Shown: positions 18,157 to 28,057, counted from the stretch's first letter. The stretch is 64,000 nt of DNA from Ralstonia pickettii DTP0602 (GCA_000471925.1 CP006667.1:1798001-1862000); one strand, 5' to 3'. Numbers and translations: made by a program. Notes: a model not told the origin generated them from the letters alone.

Positions 18157-18579
18157 CTAACGTACGGTAATGCGTTGCTGGGTCGAGCTTTCCTTCTTGG
18201 GCAGCACCAGACGCAGCACGCCCTCCTGGAAGCTGGCATCGATCTTTTCCGTGTCGATGTTGCCGTCCAGCGTAAAGGCGCGCTGCATCGAGCCGCTGTA
18301 GCGCTCCTGGCGGATCACGCGGTCGCCTTCCTTCACCTCGGAAGCCTTCTCGAGCTTGGCGGAGATCATCACAGTCCCACGGTCTACGCTGACGTTGATG
18401 TCTTCCTTCTTCACGCCCGGCAGGTCGGCGGTAATGGTGAAGCTGCTGTCGGACTCGGCCACGTCGACCTTGAACGGCAGTTCGGTGTCAGGCGCAATCC
18501 GCCAGTTGCGCAGCATGCTCTGCAGCAGGTCGCCGAGCGGTTCGATTGAAAACGGGTCGTAACGCTTGATGTTGGTCAT
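18157..18579 (-). CDS. Hsp20 / small heat-shock protein
   Basis: A 140-residue alpha-crystallin family chaperone that holds unfolding proteins in the cytoplasm. The N-terminus MTNIKRYDPFSIEPLGDLL is typical of the class, the crystallin domain covers about 42-130 with 'DLPGVKKEDINVSVDRG' and 'GVLRLVLPKK', and the tail ends ITVR in place of the usual I-x-I. The ATG at 18579 follows AGGAG. It leads a minus-strand run (hsp20, CBS, BON, BON, Pat). An FNR-like palindrome lies about 80 bases upstream at 18653-18666. Confidence 0.92.
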   Translation of the reverse strand: MTNIKRYDPFSIEPLGDLLQSMLRNWRIAPDTELPFKVDVAESDSSFTITADLPGVKKEDINVSVDRGTVMISAKLEKASEVKEGDRVIRQERYSGSMQRAFTLDGNIDTEKIDASFQEGVLRLVLPKKESSTQQRITVR

Positions 18580-18652
18580 CTCGGTCTCCTGGGAGGGCGG
18601 CGCGCGGTGCGCACCGGATGCTCTTACTTTGGCAAGCCGGGCCAATTGCGGT

Positions 18653-18666
18653 TTGCTTTGCATCAA
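18653..18666 (-). promoter_or_regulatory. possible FNR-like site ahead of hsp20
   Basis: TTGCT-TTGC-ATCAA reads TTGAT-GCAA-AGCAA on the minus strand, like the sites ahead of groEL and ppsA. Unlike the others it has only a poor -10 match (CAAAGT) at the expected 21-nt distance, so it is less certain. Confidence 0.4.
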
Positions 18667-18941
18667 ACGGCCGCAGATTGTCCTCGGGTGTGTGCGCCAG
18701 ATACCGGTGTTGCGTCACATGCGCCTGCGCGGAAAGCCTGGGCGTACGGCATGACCGGTGTCAGGGAACCCTGACAAGCGACGCTGCATTCCTGACACGC
18801 AACTCAGCGCAGCCTTCTAGGCGTGGAACCCGTGCCGTCCAATACTTCAATCAAACATAGCGGCGTGCATGCAGATGCGGTCCGCCAGGCGATGTGCGAA
18901 CGCGGGTCGGAACCAGGAAGGCCGGCGGAACGGAGACAACC

Positions 18942-19736
18942 ATGTTTGACTTGCATACTGAGGTTGATGCTGTTTGTGACGCGACCGACATGTCCGGCGC
19001 GCTCGACAGGCGCGAGGATGGGATGCCTGCAGCGAAGGTGCCGGGCGATGGTCGGGCCAGATGCACGACCTGCATGATGCGGAATATCTGCATGGCCGCC
19101 GCCAGCCTGGAGGCCGGCGAAATGGCCCGCTTGGACTCCGTCGTGCAAGGCTGGCGTTCGGTCAAGCAGGGCGAACGGCTGTACCGCGCCGGCGATCCGT
19201 TCCGCAGCCTCTATGCGGTCCGCGTCGGCTCGTTCAAGACCGTGGTGGCGCCGGAGCGGGGCAAGGAGACCATCTCGGGCTTCTTTATGGCCGGGGACGC
19301 CATCGGCATGGAAGGCGTCTGCCAGGAAACCCATAACTGCGATGCGATTGCCCTGGAAGATAGCGTGGTCTGCGTGATCCCCTTCCACCTGCTCGAGGCG
19401 CTTTGCCGCGAGATCAAACCGCTGCAACGCCAGTTGCACAAGATGTTCAGTGCCGAGATCGTCAGGGAATCGCGCCAGATGATGCTGTTGGGCAATATGT
19501 CCGCCGAGCAGCGCGTGGCGGCATTCCTGTTGAACGTCTCGGCACGCTACCGCGAGCGGGGCTATTCGGCCACGTCCTTTGTGCTGCGCATGACGCGTGA
19601 GGACATCGGCAGCTTTCTCGGCGTGACCCTGGAAACCGTGAGCCGGATCTTGTCAAAGTTCCAGCAGGAAGGGCTGCTCACCGTGCAGGGCAAGACCATC
19701 GAGTTGCTCAACCTAGACGCCCTCGATGCTCGCTAG
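18942..19736 (+). CDS. FNR-type oxygen-sensing regulator (Crp/Fnr family)
   Basis: A 264-residue transcription factor. Cys41, Cys44 and Cys50 in '[10 protein letters not shown]', with Cys144 in 'SVVCVIPF', match the four ligands of the oxygen-labile [4Fe-4S] cluster of E. coli FNR. A cyclic-nucleotide-fold domain follows, then a winged helix whose recognition helix reads '[14 protein letters not shown]', with the E..SR residues that read TTGAT half-sites. ATG 18942 follows CGGAG; longer in-frame starts lack this. It should activate at TTGAT-N4-ATCAA sites, which recur through the window. Compared with FNR it has an extra N-terminal ~20 residues. The adjacent phosphorylase gene starts 26 bases later and may be co-transcribed. 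Confidence 0.93.
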   Translation: MFDLHTEVDAVCDATDMSGALDRREDGMPAAKVPGDGRARCTTCMMRNICMAAASLEAGEMARLDSVVQGWRSVKQGERLYRAGDPFRSLYAVRVGSFKTVVAPERGKETISGFFMAGDAIGMEGVCQETHNCDAIALEDSVVCVIPFHLLEALCREIKPLQRQLHKMFSAEIVRESRQMMLLGNMSAEQRVAAFLLNVSARYRERGYSATSFVLRMTREDIGSFLGVTLETVSRILSKFQQEGLLTVQGKTIELLNLDALDAR

Positions 19737-19762
19737 CAGCGTCATACGCGGCAAGGCATGAC

Positions 19763-21325
19763 GTGAACGATCCCAGTTTTGATCCCGGAATTCCCTGCCG
19801 CCTCGGCGATGTCGTGGCCGCCGCCGCGTCCCGCGAAGTCGGGACGCTGGTGTTCCGGCCGCTCGAGATCGATACGTGGCAGGAGCATGTCATCTACATG
19901 CACCCGGATTGCCCCGTCTGCCGCGCCGAGGGCTTTTCTGCGCAGGCGCGCGTACGCGTGCAGATCGGCGACAGGTCATTGATCGCCACGCTGACGCTGC
20001 TGGGCGCGCCGCTGTTGAACATGGGCGAAGCGAGCCTGTCGGTGAGCGCGGCACGGACGCTTTCCGCACGCGCCGGCGATGTCGTGCATGTCACGCATGC
20101 GCCCGCGCTGGAGTCGGTGCGGGCACTGCGTGCCAAGATCTATGGCTGCCACCTGGACAGCGCCCAGCTGGACGGCATCATTGGCGACATCAGTGCAGGG
20201 CGGTACGCCGACGTGCATATTGCCGCATTCCTCACCGCCTGCGCGGACGGTCGCATGAACCTGCGCGAGACCGTCGACCTGACCCGGGCCATGGTCCGGT
20301 CCGGCCAGCGCCTGAGCTGGGACCGCGAGGTGGTTGCGGACAAGCATTGCGTCGGCGGGCTGCCGGGCAATCGCACCACACCGATCGTCGTGGCCATTGC
20401 GGCAGCGGCCGGGCTGCTGCTGCCCAAGACCTCGTCGCGCGCGATCACTTCGCCCGCCGGCACCGCCGATACGATGGAAGCCCTGACCCGCGTGACGCTG
20501 GATGCGACGGAACTGCGGCGCGTGGTGGAACAGGTCGGGGCGGCCCTGGTGTGGGGCGGGGCGCTGAGCCTGAGTCCCGCGGACGACATGCTGATCCGCG
20601 TGGAGCGCGCCCTGGATATCGACAGCGATGCGCAGCTGGTGGCCTCAATCCTGTCGAAGAAGATTGCCGCTGGCTCCACCCACGTGCTGATCGACGTGCC
20701 GGTGGGGCCGACGGCCAAGATCCGCGAAGACAGCGAGCTGGAGCGTCTGCATATCGCCATGACCAAAGTCGCGGACGCTTTCGGGTTGAAGATCCGGATT
20801 CTGCGCACCGACGGCTCGCAGCCAGTGGGCCGGGGCGTCGGGCCCGCGCTCGAGGCGATCGACGTGCTGGCGGTGCTGCAGTGCCAGCGGACGGCGCCCG
20901 CCGACCTGCGCGAACGCTCGCTGCTGCTGGCTGGCGAGTTGCTGGAGTTTTGCGGCGCGATGCCGGTCGGGCAGGGACGGCTGCAGGCTGGCAGTCTGCT
21001 CGACAGCGGTGCCGCCTGGACCCGTTTCCAGGCGATCTGTGAAGCGCAAGGGGGGCTGCGCACCCCGGGGCAGGCGGTGTTCCGGCGCGACGTGGTCGCA
21101 GCCCGCAGTGGCATCGTGGCGTCCGTCGACAACCGGCACGTCGCGCGCGCGGCGAAGCTGGCCGGGGCGCCGCGCCGGCAAGTGGCCGGGCTGGAACTGC
21201 ATGTCCGCACTGGCGACGAGGTCGTAGCCGGCGCGCCGCTCTGTACGTTGCATGCCCAGGCTTCCGGCGAACTGGAATATGCGTTCAGCTACGCGCTGGC
21301 GCATGAACTTTTCCGCATCGAATAG
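19763..21325 (+). CDS. thymidine/AMP phosphorylase family enzyme, archaeal type
   Basis: A 520-residue phosphorylase of the long 'putative thymidine phosphorylase' branch related to archaeal AMP phosphorylases. A ~85-residue N-terminal barrel-like extension precedes the family core '[15 protein letters not shown]' (about 194-208) and '[13 protein letters not shown]', with '[13 protein letters not shown]' further on. It cleaves a nucleoside or nucleotide with phosphate to give a base and ribose phosphate. GTG 19763 is the start, with AAGGCATGA ahead. It follows the FNR-type gene closely. With the PRPP synthetase, phosphoribosyltransferase and pncB nearby, a pentose-phosphate salvage role at low energy is plausible. 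Whether AMP or thymidine is the substrate cannot be told. Confidence 0.85.
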   Translation: MNDPSFDPGIPCRLGDVVAAAASREVGTLVFRPLEIDTWQEHVIYMHPDCPVCRAEGFSAQARVRVQIGDRSLIATLTLLGAPLLNMGEASLSVSAARTLSARAGDVVHVTHAPALESVRALRAKIYGCHLDSAQLDGIIGDISAGRYADVHIAAFLTACADGRMNLRETVDLTRAMVRSGQRLSWDREVVADKHCVGGLPGNRTTPIVVAIAAAAGLLLPKTSSRAITSPAGTADTMEALTRVTLDATELRRVVEQVGAALVWGGALSLSPADDMLIRVERALDIDSDAQLVASILSKKIAAGSTHVLIDVPVGPTAKIREDSELERLHIAMTKVADAFGLKIRILRTDGSQPVGRGVGPALEAIDVLAVLQCQRTAPADLRERSLLLAGELLEFCGAMPVGQGRLQAGSLLDSGAAWTRFQAICEAQGGLRTPGQAVFRRDVVAARSGIVASVDNRHVARAAKLAGAPRRQVAGLELHVRTGDEVVAGAPLCTLHAQASGELEYAFSYALAHELFRIE

Positions 21326-21360
21326 CCCGGTACCTCCGGCCCTCCCGCCCGCGGTCCGCC

Positions 21361-24023
21361 TCAGTCCACCGGGATCCACCTGGCCAGTAGTCGGCGCGTG
21401 GCAAATGCGGCGCCGGCATACCCAAGCAGGATGCTCCCGAGCAGCGGCAAGAAAGCGGTCGGCAGCGGCTGCACGCCCAGGGCCGCGGCCAGCGGCGAGT
21501 ACGGCAGCCAGGCGCCGACAAGGCAGAGCGCGATCGTGGTGGCCAGCAGGGCATGGCTGGGGCGGCTTTCGACTCGATGAACCAACCCGTCTGGAATAGC
21601 GCGGCCTGCGCGGGCGTATTGGCGCCAAGGACCCAGAACAGCGCGGCGAAGGTCAGGTAGTCGAAGATTGAGCTGATCGGACCCATGCAGAGGATGTACT
21701 CGCCGATCTTGCCGACTTCCCAGCGCCTGGGCTTGCCCAAGGACTCGTCGTCGACATTGTCGGTGGGTATCGCGGTCTGAGAGAAATCGTAGAGCAGGTT
21801 GTTGGTCAGGAGCTGGATCGGCGCCATCGGGAGGAATGGCAGCCAGGCGCTCGCTCCCAGCACGCTGAAGATAATGCCGAAGTTGGAGCTGACGCTCATG
21901 CGCAGGTACTTGAGCAGGTTGGCAAAGACCCGCCGGCCCTCCATCACGCCGTCGTGCAGGACCAGCAGGCTCTTTTCCAGCAGGATGACATCTGCCGTCT
22001 CCCGGGCAATGTCGGCGGCGCTGTCCACGGAAATGCCCACGTCGGCGGCCCGCAGCGCGGGCCCGTCGTTGATGCCATCGCCCAGCACGCCGACCACCCT
22101 GCCGTGCTCGCGCAGGGCGCGCACGATGGATGCCTTGTGCGCCGGCGTGAGCTTGGCAAAGAGCTGGTTGTGCAGCGCGGCCTCGGCGATGCCGTGCGCG
22201 TCGAGATTGTCCAGGTCGCTGCCGAGGACCGGGTGGCTGCGCGGGAGCCCGACCATCTGGCAGATCTTGCTCGCGATACGGGGACTGTCCCCGGTCAGGA
22301 TCTTGACCTCGATGCCGCTCGCGGCAAGCGCCGCCAGCGCCGCCGCGGCGCTCTCCTTGGGCGGATCGAGGAACGCAATGTAGCCGAGCAGGGTCAGCCC
22401 CTGCTCGTCGGCTAGGCAGTACGCGTGCGTGTCCGGTGCCGCCGGCAGTTCCCGGAATGCAATGGCGATGACGCGGAAGCCATCGTCGTTCAGACGCTCG
22501 CTGATCGCCATCAACGAGCGGTAGTGCGCGGCATCCAGCGGCACGCGCTCGCCGCCCAGCTCGGCTGCGGTGCAGACGGAGAACACTTCCTCGACCGCGC
22601 CCTTGCAAATCAACTGCCGGGCGCCAGGCGCCTGCACCACGACGGACATGCGGCGCCGGGTGAAGTCATAGGGAACCTCGTCGATCAGCCGGTAGGCCTG
22701 CTCAGTGCGCAGGCGCGCACCAAGATCCTCATGCTGGAGCACGGCCACGTCGAGCAGGTTATGCAGGCCCGACTGGAAATAGCTGTTGAGATAGGCAAAT
22801 TCCAGCACCCGCTCGCTGTCGTGTCCCGCCAGGTCGACATGATGCTTGAGGATGACGTGGTCCTGCGTCAGCGTGCCGGTCTTGTCCGAGCAGAGTGTGT
22901 CCATCGCGCCCAGGTTCTGGATCGCCGCCAGCCGCTTGATGATGACCTTGCGCCGCGACATCGCCAGCGCGCCCCTGGCTAGGTTGACGGTGACCAGCAT
23001 TGGCAGCATCTCCGGCGCGAGGCCTACGCCGACGGCCATCGCGAACAGCAGCGCACCGAACCAGTCACCCTTGGTCAGCCAGTTGATCAGGAACACCAAT
23101 GGTGCCATTACCGCGATGATCGCCAGCATCAGCCGGGCGATGCGGCTCAGCCCAACCTCGAAGTCGCTGGGCGGGCCGCGCACGGCGATTGACTCGGCAA
23201 TGTGGTCGAACACCGCGCGGTCGCCGGTCAGCACGACGACCGCCGTGGCTGTCCCGCTGAACACCGCCGTCCCCATCAGGGCGATGTTGCCGAGCTCGCC
23301 GGGCAGGGTCGCGCCCGCGCAGGATGCGGCGAATTTCTCCACGGGCATTGACTCGCCGGTCAAGGCCGCCTGGTTCACGAACAGGTCCTTCGAGGCCAGC
23401 AGTCGGACGTCGGCGGGCACCAGGTCTCCTGCCGCCAGGTGGATGATGTCGCCCGGAACGAGCTCGGAGATTGGGCGCTCCTGCGTGCTGGGCGCGCTGT
23501 CCTCGTCCGCCCGACGCCGCAGCGCAATGGTGGTGTGGACCATGGTGCGCAGCGCGGCCACCGCACGGTCGCTGCGCGTTTCCTGCCAGGTGGCCAGCGT
23601 GACGCTTAGGACGATCATCCCGCCGATCAAGGCGGCGGCACTGTAGTCGTGCACGAATACCGAGAGCGCGGACAGCACGATCAGCATTACGTTGACAGGG
23701 CCGCCAAGCCGTCGCGCCAGGCTGGCGAGCCGGTGGGGCCCCTGGCTGGCGGCGATGCGGTTGGGGCCGCAGGTGGCCAACCGGGCAGCAGCCTCGCGTT
23801 CGGTCAATCCGGCGTCGGTCGCGGCAAGCCTGTCCAGGATCTCGCCGGCTTCGTGCTCGGCCGCCCAGGATAGGGCCGGCGGCAGGGACGCGGCCTGTGG
23901 CGCGTGCGGATCGCCGTGCCGACCCGGTGTTGCCGCGGCTGGGCGGTTATGCGCTGGTGGTTCGTCGTCGTCCACGGGCAGGCGCGGCCCGGCGCCATCA
24001 TCCGCACCGGAGAGCGCTGCCAT
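21361..24023 (-). pseudogene. MgtA-type P-type ATPase, frameshifted by an internal deletion
   Basis: The first ~819 codons encode a P3B (Mg2+ importer-like) ATPase: actuator 'LTGESMPVEK', Asp380 in DKTGTLT, hinge 'GDGINDGPAL', and the MgtA hallmark 'NNLLYDFSQTAIPTDNVDDE'. At 21560-21585 the frame breaks after 'QTGWFIES'. The natural C-terminus ('HALLATTIALCLVGAWLPYSP' region to 'WIPVD') continues in another frame and stops at 21361. Compared with MgtA, about 20 residues including a membrane helix are missing at the break, so a short deletion, not a one-base error, is indicated. The untouched frame would run out of frame to 21285. The pump is probably inactive. It follows the USP gene by three bases. 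Confidence 0.82.
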
Positions 24024-24026
24024 GGC

Positions 24027-24482
24027 TTACGCGGCCTTAGACGCCCGCACCAGCAGCACCGGCACTTTCGATCTGCACACCACGCCCTCGGCCACGCTGC
24101 CCATCACCAGGCGCCGTACCCCGCGCCTGCCATGCGTGCCCACCACTACCAGGTCGGCGTGGGTGCGCTGAGCCGCGGCGTCGATGGCCATGGCGATGTC
24201 GCCGAGCGCAAGGATCTCGTCAACCAGTTGCGTGTGGCATACCACTTGGCCGGCATGGGTCCTGGCCTCGGCGTTGGCAAGCAGCTTGCGGCCGCCTTCC
24301 ACCAGGTCGGGGCGCAGGTCGGCAAGGTTGCCGTAGCCCATGTCGTACTTGAGATAGCTGTTGTCAACGACGTGGACGATCTCCAGGGTGGCCTCGCACA
24401 GCGAGGCGAGGCGGATGGCCTCGTCAAGTGCGCGATCGGCGCAGGCGCTGCCGTCGATGGTGACGAGGATGGTCTGATACAT
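24027..24482 (-). CDS. universal stress protein, single domain
   Basis: A 151-residue UspA protein starting MYQTILVTIDGS. The nucleotide loop G-TH-G-RRGVRRLVM-GS is complete, so ATP binding is expected. GGGAGG precedes the ATG. The gene ends three bases before the MgtA-type ATPase gene, so the two form an operon. An FNR-like site with the standard -10 spacing is at 24560-24600. Confidence 0.93.
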   Translation of the reverse strand: MYQTILVTIDGSACADRALDEAIRLASLCEATLEIVHVVDNSYLKYDMGYGNLADLRPDLVEGGRKLLANAEARTHAGQVVCHTQLVDEILALGDIAMAIDAAAQRTHADLVVVGTHGRRGVRRLVMGSVAEGVVCRSKVPVLLVRASKAA

Positions 24483-24559
24483 GGCATTGCCTCCCTGGCT
24501 GAGTGCCCGTAGACAGCGGTGAAGCGGCTCCCGGGTACGGGAGCGCAGACATTGCCTCC

Positions 24560-24600
24560 AGCTTAGGCGGGGGGAGGGTAGGCCGGTTGATGCAGGTCAG
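24560..24600 (-). promoter_or_regulatory. FNR-like promoter for usp/mgtA-like operon
   Basis: TTGAT-GCAG-GTCAG at 24587-24600 is a weak palindrome, but TAAGCT sits 21 nt away on the minus strand (24560-24565), the same geometry as elsewhere, about 110 bases ahead of the USP start. Confidence 0.5.
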
Positions 24601-24619
24601 GGCGAGGGCATTCGGCAGG

Positions 24620-24705
24620 CCACGGGGACTTAGGGCTTCGTTGACAGCCATCAACCCGCATGCCCTTGCGACCGCTACTTTGGAAATAACCCATCGCCGA
24701 AGCCG
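24620..24705 (+). repeat. promoter cassette, copy 1 (FNR-like site, orphaned)
   Basis: This ~85-bp stretch is nearly identical to 43254-43340. It contains TTGAC-AGCC-ATCAA at 24641-24654 and TACTTT at 24676-24681, 21 nt apart. In copy 2 a USP gene follows at once; here no USP follows, and the next certain gene starts at 24869. It may still drive that gene. Confidence 0.75.
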
Positions 24706-24730
24706 GGGTGGCTGGCGGGAGAGGCAAGAC

Positions 24731-24835
24731 ATGGGCCTGAAGCAGCCCTTGCTGTCATGGAATGAAGAAGATGCGGGGCATTTGTCCAAAAACGTGCTGG
24801 CTGAAGGTCCTCCCCGACCATGCCGGCCCCGTTAA
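24731..24835 (+). CDS. possible 34-residue ORF
   Basis: ATG 24731 follows GGGAGAGG by a normal distance and lies just downstream of the promoter cassette. The product begins MGLKQPLLSWNEED and has no family I recognise. It may be a small protein, a leader, or chance. Confidence 0.25.
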   Translation: MGLKQPLLSWNEEDAGHLSKNVLAEGPPRPCRPR

Positions 24836-24868
24836 TGTTGTTTGTACTGGCGTAACAGGTGAGCAAAT

Positions 24869-25321
24869 ATGGACGAAGAGATCAGACAGAAGATCCTGAC
24901 CTTGTTGAACCAACACAGGATCATGACGCTTGCCACCCTAAGGCCGGATGGCTGGCCTCAGGCTACCACTGTGGGCTATGTGAATGAGGGTCTCACGCTC
25001 TACTTCCTCTGTGGTCCGAGCAGCCAAAAGGCGGCGAATCTGGCATTGGACGACCGTGTCTCGCTGACAATCGATCACGATACGCCAGATCTCATGGCGA
25101 TTACCGGCCTGTCGATGGCGGCGCATGCGCAACTGGTGGTCGATGTGGCCGTAGCGGAGAGGATCCTGCGGATGTTCCCATTGAAGTATCCGGAGCAGGT
25201 TGCCTTGCCGGTGCCGATGCCGACCGTGGAGGACGTCCGAATATTCAGGGTAACCGCGATGGTCATTTCCGTGCTCGACTATTCCAAGGGCTTCGGACAT
25301 ACAGATCTTGTCACCTGCTGA
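24869..25321 (+). CDS. pyridoxamine-5'-phosphate oxidase family (FMN split-barrel) protein
   Basis: A 150-residue flavin-binding split-barrel protein. 'RIMTLATLRPDGWPQATTVGY' at the N-terminus and 'LTLYFLCGPSSQKAANLALDDRVSLTI' are the first strands and FMN-phosphate region of this superfamily. It lacks the C-terminal signature of PdxH, so it is a general FMN or heme-binding oxidoreductase-like protein and not a vitamin B6 enzyme. The promoter cassette at 24620-24705 lies upstream on the same strand. The exact substrate is unknown. Confidence 0.85.
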   Translation: MDEEIRQKILTLLNQHRIMTLATLRPDGWPQATTVGYVNEGLTLYFLCGPSSQKAANLALDDRVSLTIDHDTPDLMAITGLSMAAHAQLVVDVAVAERILRMFPLKYPEQVALPVPMPTVEDVRIFRVTAMVISVLDYSKGFGHTDLVTC

Positions 25322-25484
25322 CCCCTGGGTCTCCTGAGGGAAAGCGAGAGACCTATCGTCCTTGCAAACCAGGATGAGTGTGGAAGAACCAGTTCTGCGG
25401 CAGCGCCTGCTCCTCCGGAGCACCCTCAAATAGTCATGCTCATGCGGCTTCGCTCTGACGGCCGCGAAAGGACGGAGGTGTCCC

Positions 25485-25568
25485 GTGCGAAAGATATGGG
25501 CGGTGCTTGTTGTAATGCTCGCCATTAGTCGGTGCCGCTGCGGCCAGCGCCCCGGAGGTGCCAGTTGA
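25485..25568 (+). pseudogene. 27-residue stub resembling a LemA signal peptide
   Basis: GTG 25485 has a strong GGAGG site and encodes MRKIWAVLVVMLA, a hydrophobic segment, then a Cys-Gly pair and a stop after 27 residues. LemA genes usually stand directly ahead of TPM genes and begin with just such a lipoprotein signal ending in Cys-Gly. The stub's TGA overlaps the TTG start of the TPM gene (TTGA). It may be what is left after deletion of lemA, or a short translated leader. Confidence 0.45.
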
Positions 25569-26416
25569 ACCTGCTCTCGGCCGCGCGAGGCCTGCTTCTG
25601 GCGCTTACTGCCTTCGTGTCTATCGGAGCCATTGCTGAGGTTGCCGTTCCGTCATTGACGGCGCGAGTGACTGACCTGACCGGTACGCTCACGCGCGAAC
25701 AGCAGGCGTCCCTGGACCAGACGCTGCAAGCCTTCGAAGCCAGGAAAGGAACTCAGGTTGCAATTCTCATGGTTCCCACTACTCGACCGGAAACCATCGA
25801 ACAGTATTCGCTTCGCGTGGTCGAGCAATGGAAGCTGGGACGCAAGCGCGTCGATGACGGCGCGCTCCTCATCATCGCCAAGGATGACCGCGCCCTTCGC
25901 ATTGAGGTGGGCTACGGCCTCGAAGGCGTCCTGACTGACGCCGCGAGCAAGCGCATCATCAGTGAAGATATCGTGCCCCGATTCAAGCGGGGTGATTTTT
26001 ATGGCGGTGTGTCTGCGGGCGTCGACCGCATGCTTGGGGTCATCGAAGGGGAGCAGCTGCCACCGCCGAAGGAAACGGCAGGGGATAGGGGTGACCCCGT
26101 CCGGCAACTGATGCCAATCCTCCTTGTGCTCACTCTGGTCCTGGGTGGGTTACTGCGCTCCATGCTGGGGCGCTTCCCGGGTGCAGTCGCGACGGGTGGG
26201 GCCGTTGGTGTGGTCGCGTGGATGCTTTCTGGCGCTATCTTTGCCGGTATCTTTGCGGGGGCAATCGCGCTCTTGTTCACGCTGACGGGCGGCCCGCACA
26301 TGGGCTTGCTGGCTATTGGCGGCCGCTCGGGAAGATATGGCGGCCGCTCGGGCCCCGGGGGATTCGGCGGCGGTGGCGGCGGTTTTGGCGGTGGTGGTGC
26401 CTCCGGCAAGTGGTGA
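25565..26416 (+). CDS. TPM-domain membrane protein (YgcG-like)
   Basis: A 283-residue protein. The TTG at 25565 is preferred because GGAGG lies six bases ahead and it yields a signal peptide ending near 'AIAEVA'. The TPM domain spans about 30-165 ('VTDLTGTLTREQQASLDQTL', 'VGYGLEGVLTDA', 'RGDFYGGV'), followed by two or three membrane helices (~190-265) and a Gly-rich tail 'GGFGGGGGGFGGGG' ending SGKW. TPM proteins are envelope proteins thought to help repair or assemble membrane complexes, normally partnered with LemA. Here only a stub is found in LemA's place. Confidence 0.87.
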   Translation: MNLLSAARGLLLALTAFVSIGAIAEVAVPSLTARVTDLTGTLTREQQASLDQTLQAFEARKGTQVAILMVPTTRPETIEQYSLRVVEQWKLGRKRVDDGALLIIAKDDRALRIEVGYGLEGVLTDAASKRIISEDIVPRFKRGDFYGGVSAGVDRMLGVIEGEQLPPPKETAGDRGDPVRQLMPILLVLTLVLGGLLRSMLGRFPGAVATGGAVGVVAWMLSGAIFAGIFAGAIALLFTLTGGPHMGLLAIGGRSGRYGGRSGPGGFGGGGGGFGGGGASGKW

Positions 26417-26618
26417 TCGCAAACGTCAATCGTGTGACATCTGATGATGACTCAATTGGCAGGTCAGACGAGCCTTCGCGCAGGAACTTTGCGCGTAACG
26501 AGCAAGGGGGCCAGGGGTTCCATGCCGGACGTTGCGCTGAGACAAGGGCTGCGGCCAGACAGCAGCTAGCCTCTAGCTATGCGGCCGACAATTAGTCAGC
26601 CACCTTGAGGAGTCGAAC

Positions 26619-26933
26619 ATGGCGATATTTATCATGGAAACCCGTGTCTCCGTGGAATCCCTGCGGCAGCCGCGCTCCTTCGAAGCACTGGAACGCGGCG
26701 TTGCCGGCTATCTGGAGAAAGCCTGTCCGGACGTGAAATGGCTGGGCAGCTATGCAACCCTTGGGCCCTACGACTATCTCGATATCTTCGAGGCCAACGA
26801 CATCGAGACTGCCATGCAAGTGTCGGTCCTGGTGCGGGCATATGGTCACGGAGAGGCCTCGGTGCATCCGGCCGTGGACTGGGGACGATTCAAGCACCTG
26901 GTGCGGAATCTGCCGGAATTGCCACCCGTGTGA
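26619..26933 (+). CDS. GYD-domain protein
   Basis: A 104-residue small protein of the GYD family (alpha-beta, dimeric, ferredoxin-like). Its signature is 'YATLGPYDYLDIFEANDIETAMQVS' (residues about 45-69), matching the family's G-x-YD-x-V-x-I-x-E core. TTGAGGAG precedes the ATG. It ends eight bases before the alanine dehydrogenase start, so the two are co-translated from one transcript. No enzymatic function is established for the family. Confidence 0.85.
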   Translation: MAIFIMETRVSVESLRQPRSFEALERGVAGYLEKACPDVKWLGSYATLGPYDYLDIFEANDIETAMQVSVLVRAYGHGEASVHPAVDWGRFKHLVRNLPELPPV

Positions 26934-26941
26934 GCAAGGCC

Positions 26942-28057
26942 ATGTTGATCGGTGTGCCGAAAGAGATCAAGGACAACGAGTACCGGGTAGGCCTGACGCC
27001 TGCCTGCGTGCGCGAACTTATCAGCCGCGGTCACCAGGTCATGGTCCAGGCCGGGGCCGGGGCCGCGCTTGGCCTTTCCGACGCGCAATACGAAGCGGCT
27101 GGCGCGAAGCTGGCTGCCGATGCGAAGGCCGTGTACGACGGGGCCCAGATGATTGTCAAAGTCAAGGAGCCGCAACCACGCGAACTGGGGCTCCTCAAGC
27201 CTGGGCAGATCCTCTATGCATACCTGCATCTGGCCGCGGACCGTGAGCTGACTGCCGCGCTGCTGAAATCCGGCGCGGTCTGCATCGCTTATGAGACGGT
27301 TACGGGGCCTGACGGTGGTCTGCCGTTGCTGGCCCCCATGAGCGAGGTGGCCGGCCGCATGTCAGTCCAGGTGGCGGCAGCCTACCTCGAGAAGCCGCAT
27401 GGCGGCATGGGACTGCTGCTCGGCGGCGTCCCGGGCGTCGCGCCGGCACATATCGTGGTGATCGGTGCCGGCGTGGTGGGCGCCAATGCTGCCCAGATCG
27501 CGGTTGGCATGGGGGCGCGCGTGACGGTATTGGACAAGAATATCGATCGTCTGCGGCATCTCGGCTCTATGTACGGCAATCAGGTCGTGACGGTCTACTC
27601 CAGCGCTGACAGTATCGAGCGCGCGTTGCTCTCGGCCGATGCCGTCATCGGCGCGGTGCTGGTGCCGGGCGCCGAAGCGCCCAAGCTGGTCACGCGTGCG
27701 ATGCTCGCGCGCATGAAAGCCGGTTCGGTGCTGGTGGATGTGGCGATAGACCAGGGAGGCTGCGCCGAGACATCGCGTCCGACCAGCCATACGGATCCGA
27801 CCTATGTGGTGGACGGCGTGCTGCACTACTGCGTGACCAACATGCCGGCAGCCGTGGCCAGGACCTCCACCTTTGCCCTGAACAACGCCACGATCGGTTA
27901 TGCGATGGCTCTTGCCGACAAGGGATGGTCCCGCGCGCTCTCAGACGATCCCTGCCTGCGGGCCGGGCTGAATATCTGTCGCGGGAGTGTGACCTATCCG
28001 GCCGTCGCAAGCGCTCATGGCTACGCCCATGTACCCGCCGAGCAGGTGCTGGCCTGA
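26942..28057 (+). CDS. ald: alanine dehydrogenase
   Basis: A 371-residue NAD-dependent L-alanine dehydrogenase, which interconverts alanine with pyruvate and ammonia. The N-terminus MLIGVPKEIKDNEYRVGLTP is diagnostic. 'YLHLAADRELT' and the NAD-binding 'VVIGAGVVGANAAQIAVGMGA' with 'VLDKNIDRL' follow, then 'DVAIDQGGCAETSRPTSH' containing catalytic residues. ATG 26942 is used; upstream frame sequence belongs to the GYD gene. Reductive alanine formation from pyruvate can regenerate NAD+ when respiration stops, and ald is induced at low oxygen in mycobacteria, which fits this locus. Confidence 0.95.
   Translation: MLIGVPKEIKDNEYRVGLTPACVRELISRGHQVMVQAGAGAALGLSDAQYEAAGAKLAADAKAVYDGAQMIVKVKEPQPRELGLLKPGQILYAYLHLAADRELTAALLKSGAVCIAYETVTGPDGGLPLLAPMSEVAGRMSVQVAAAYLEKPHGGMGLLLGGVPGVAPAHIVVIGAGVVGANAAQIAVGMGARVTVLDKNIDRLRHLGSMYGNQVVTVYSSADSIERALLSADAVIGAVLVPGAEAPKLVTRAMLARMKAGSVLVDVAIDQGGCAETSRPTSHTDPTYVVDGVLHYCVTNMPAAVARTSTFALNNATIGYAMALADKGWSRALSDDPCLRAGLNICRGSVTYPAVASAHGYAHVPAEQVLA

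Noticed and set aside
26330..26405. Gly-rich repeat at the end of the TPM gene, checked as a DNA repeat or CRISPR-like array
   Set aside because: It is the usual low-complexity tail of TPM proteins, with no spacer structure.
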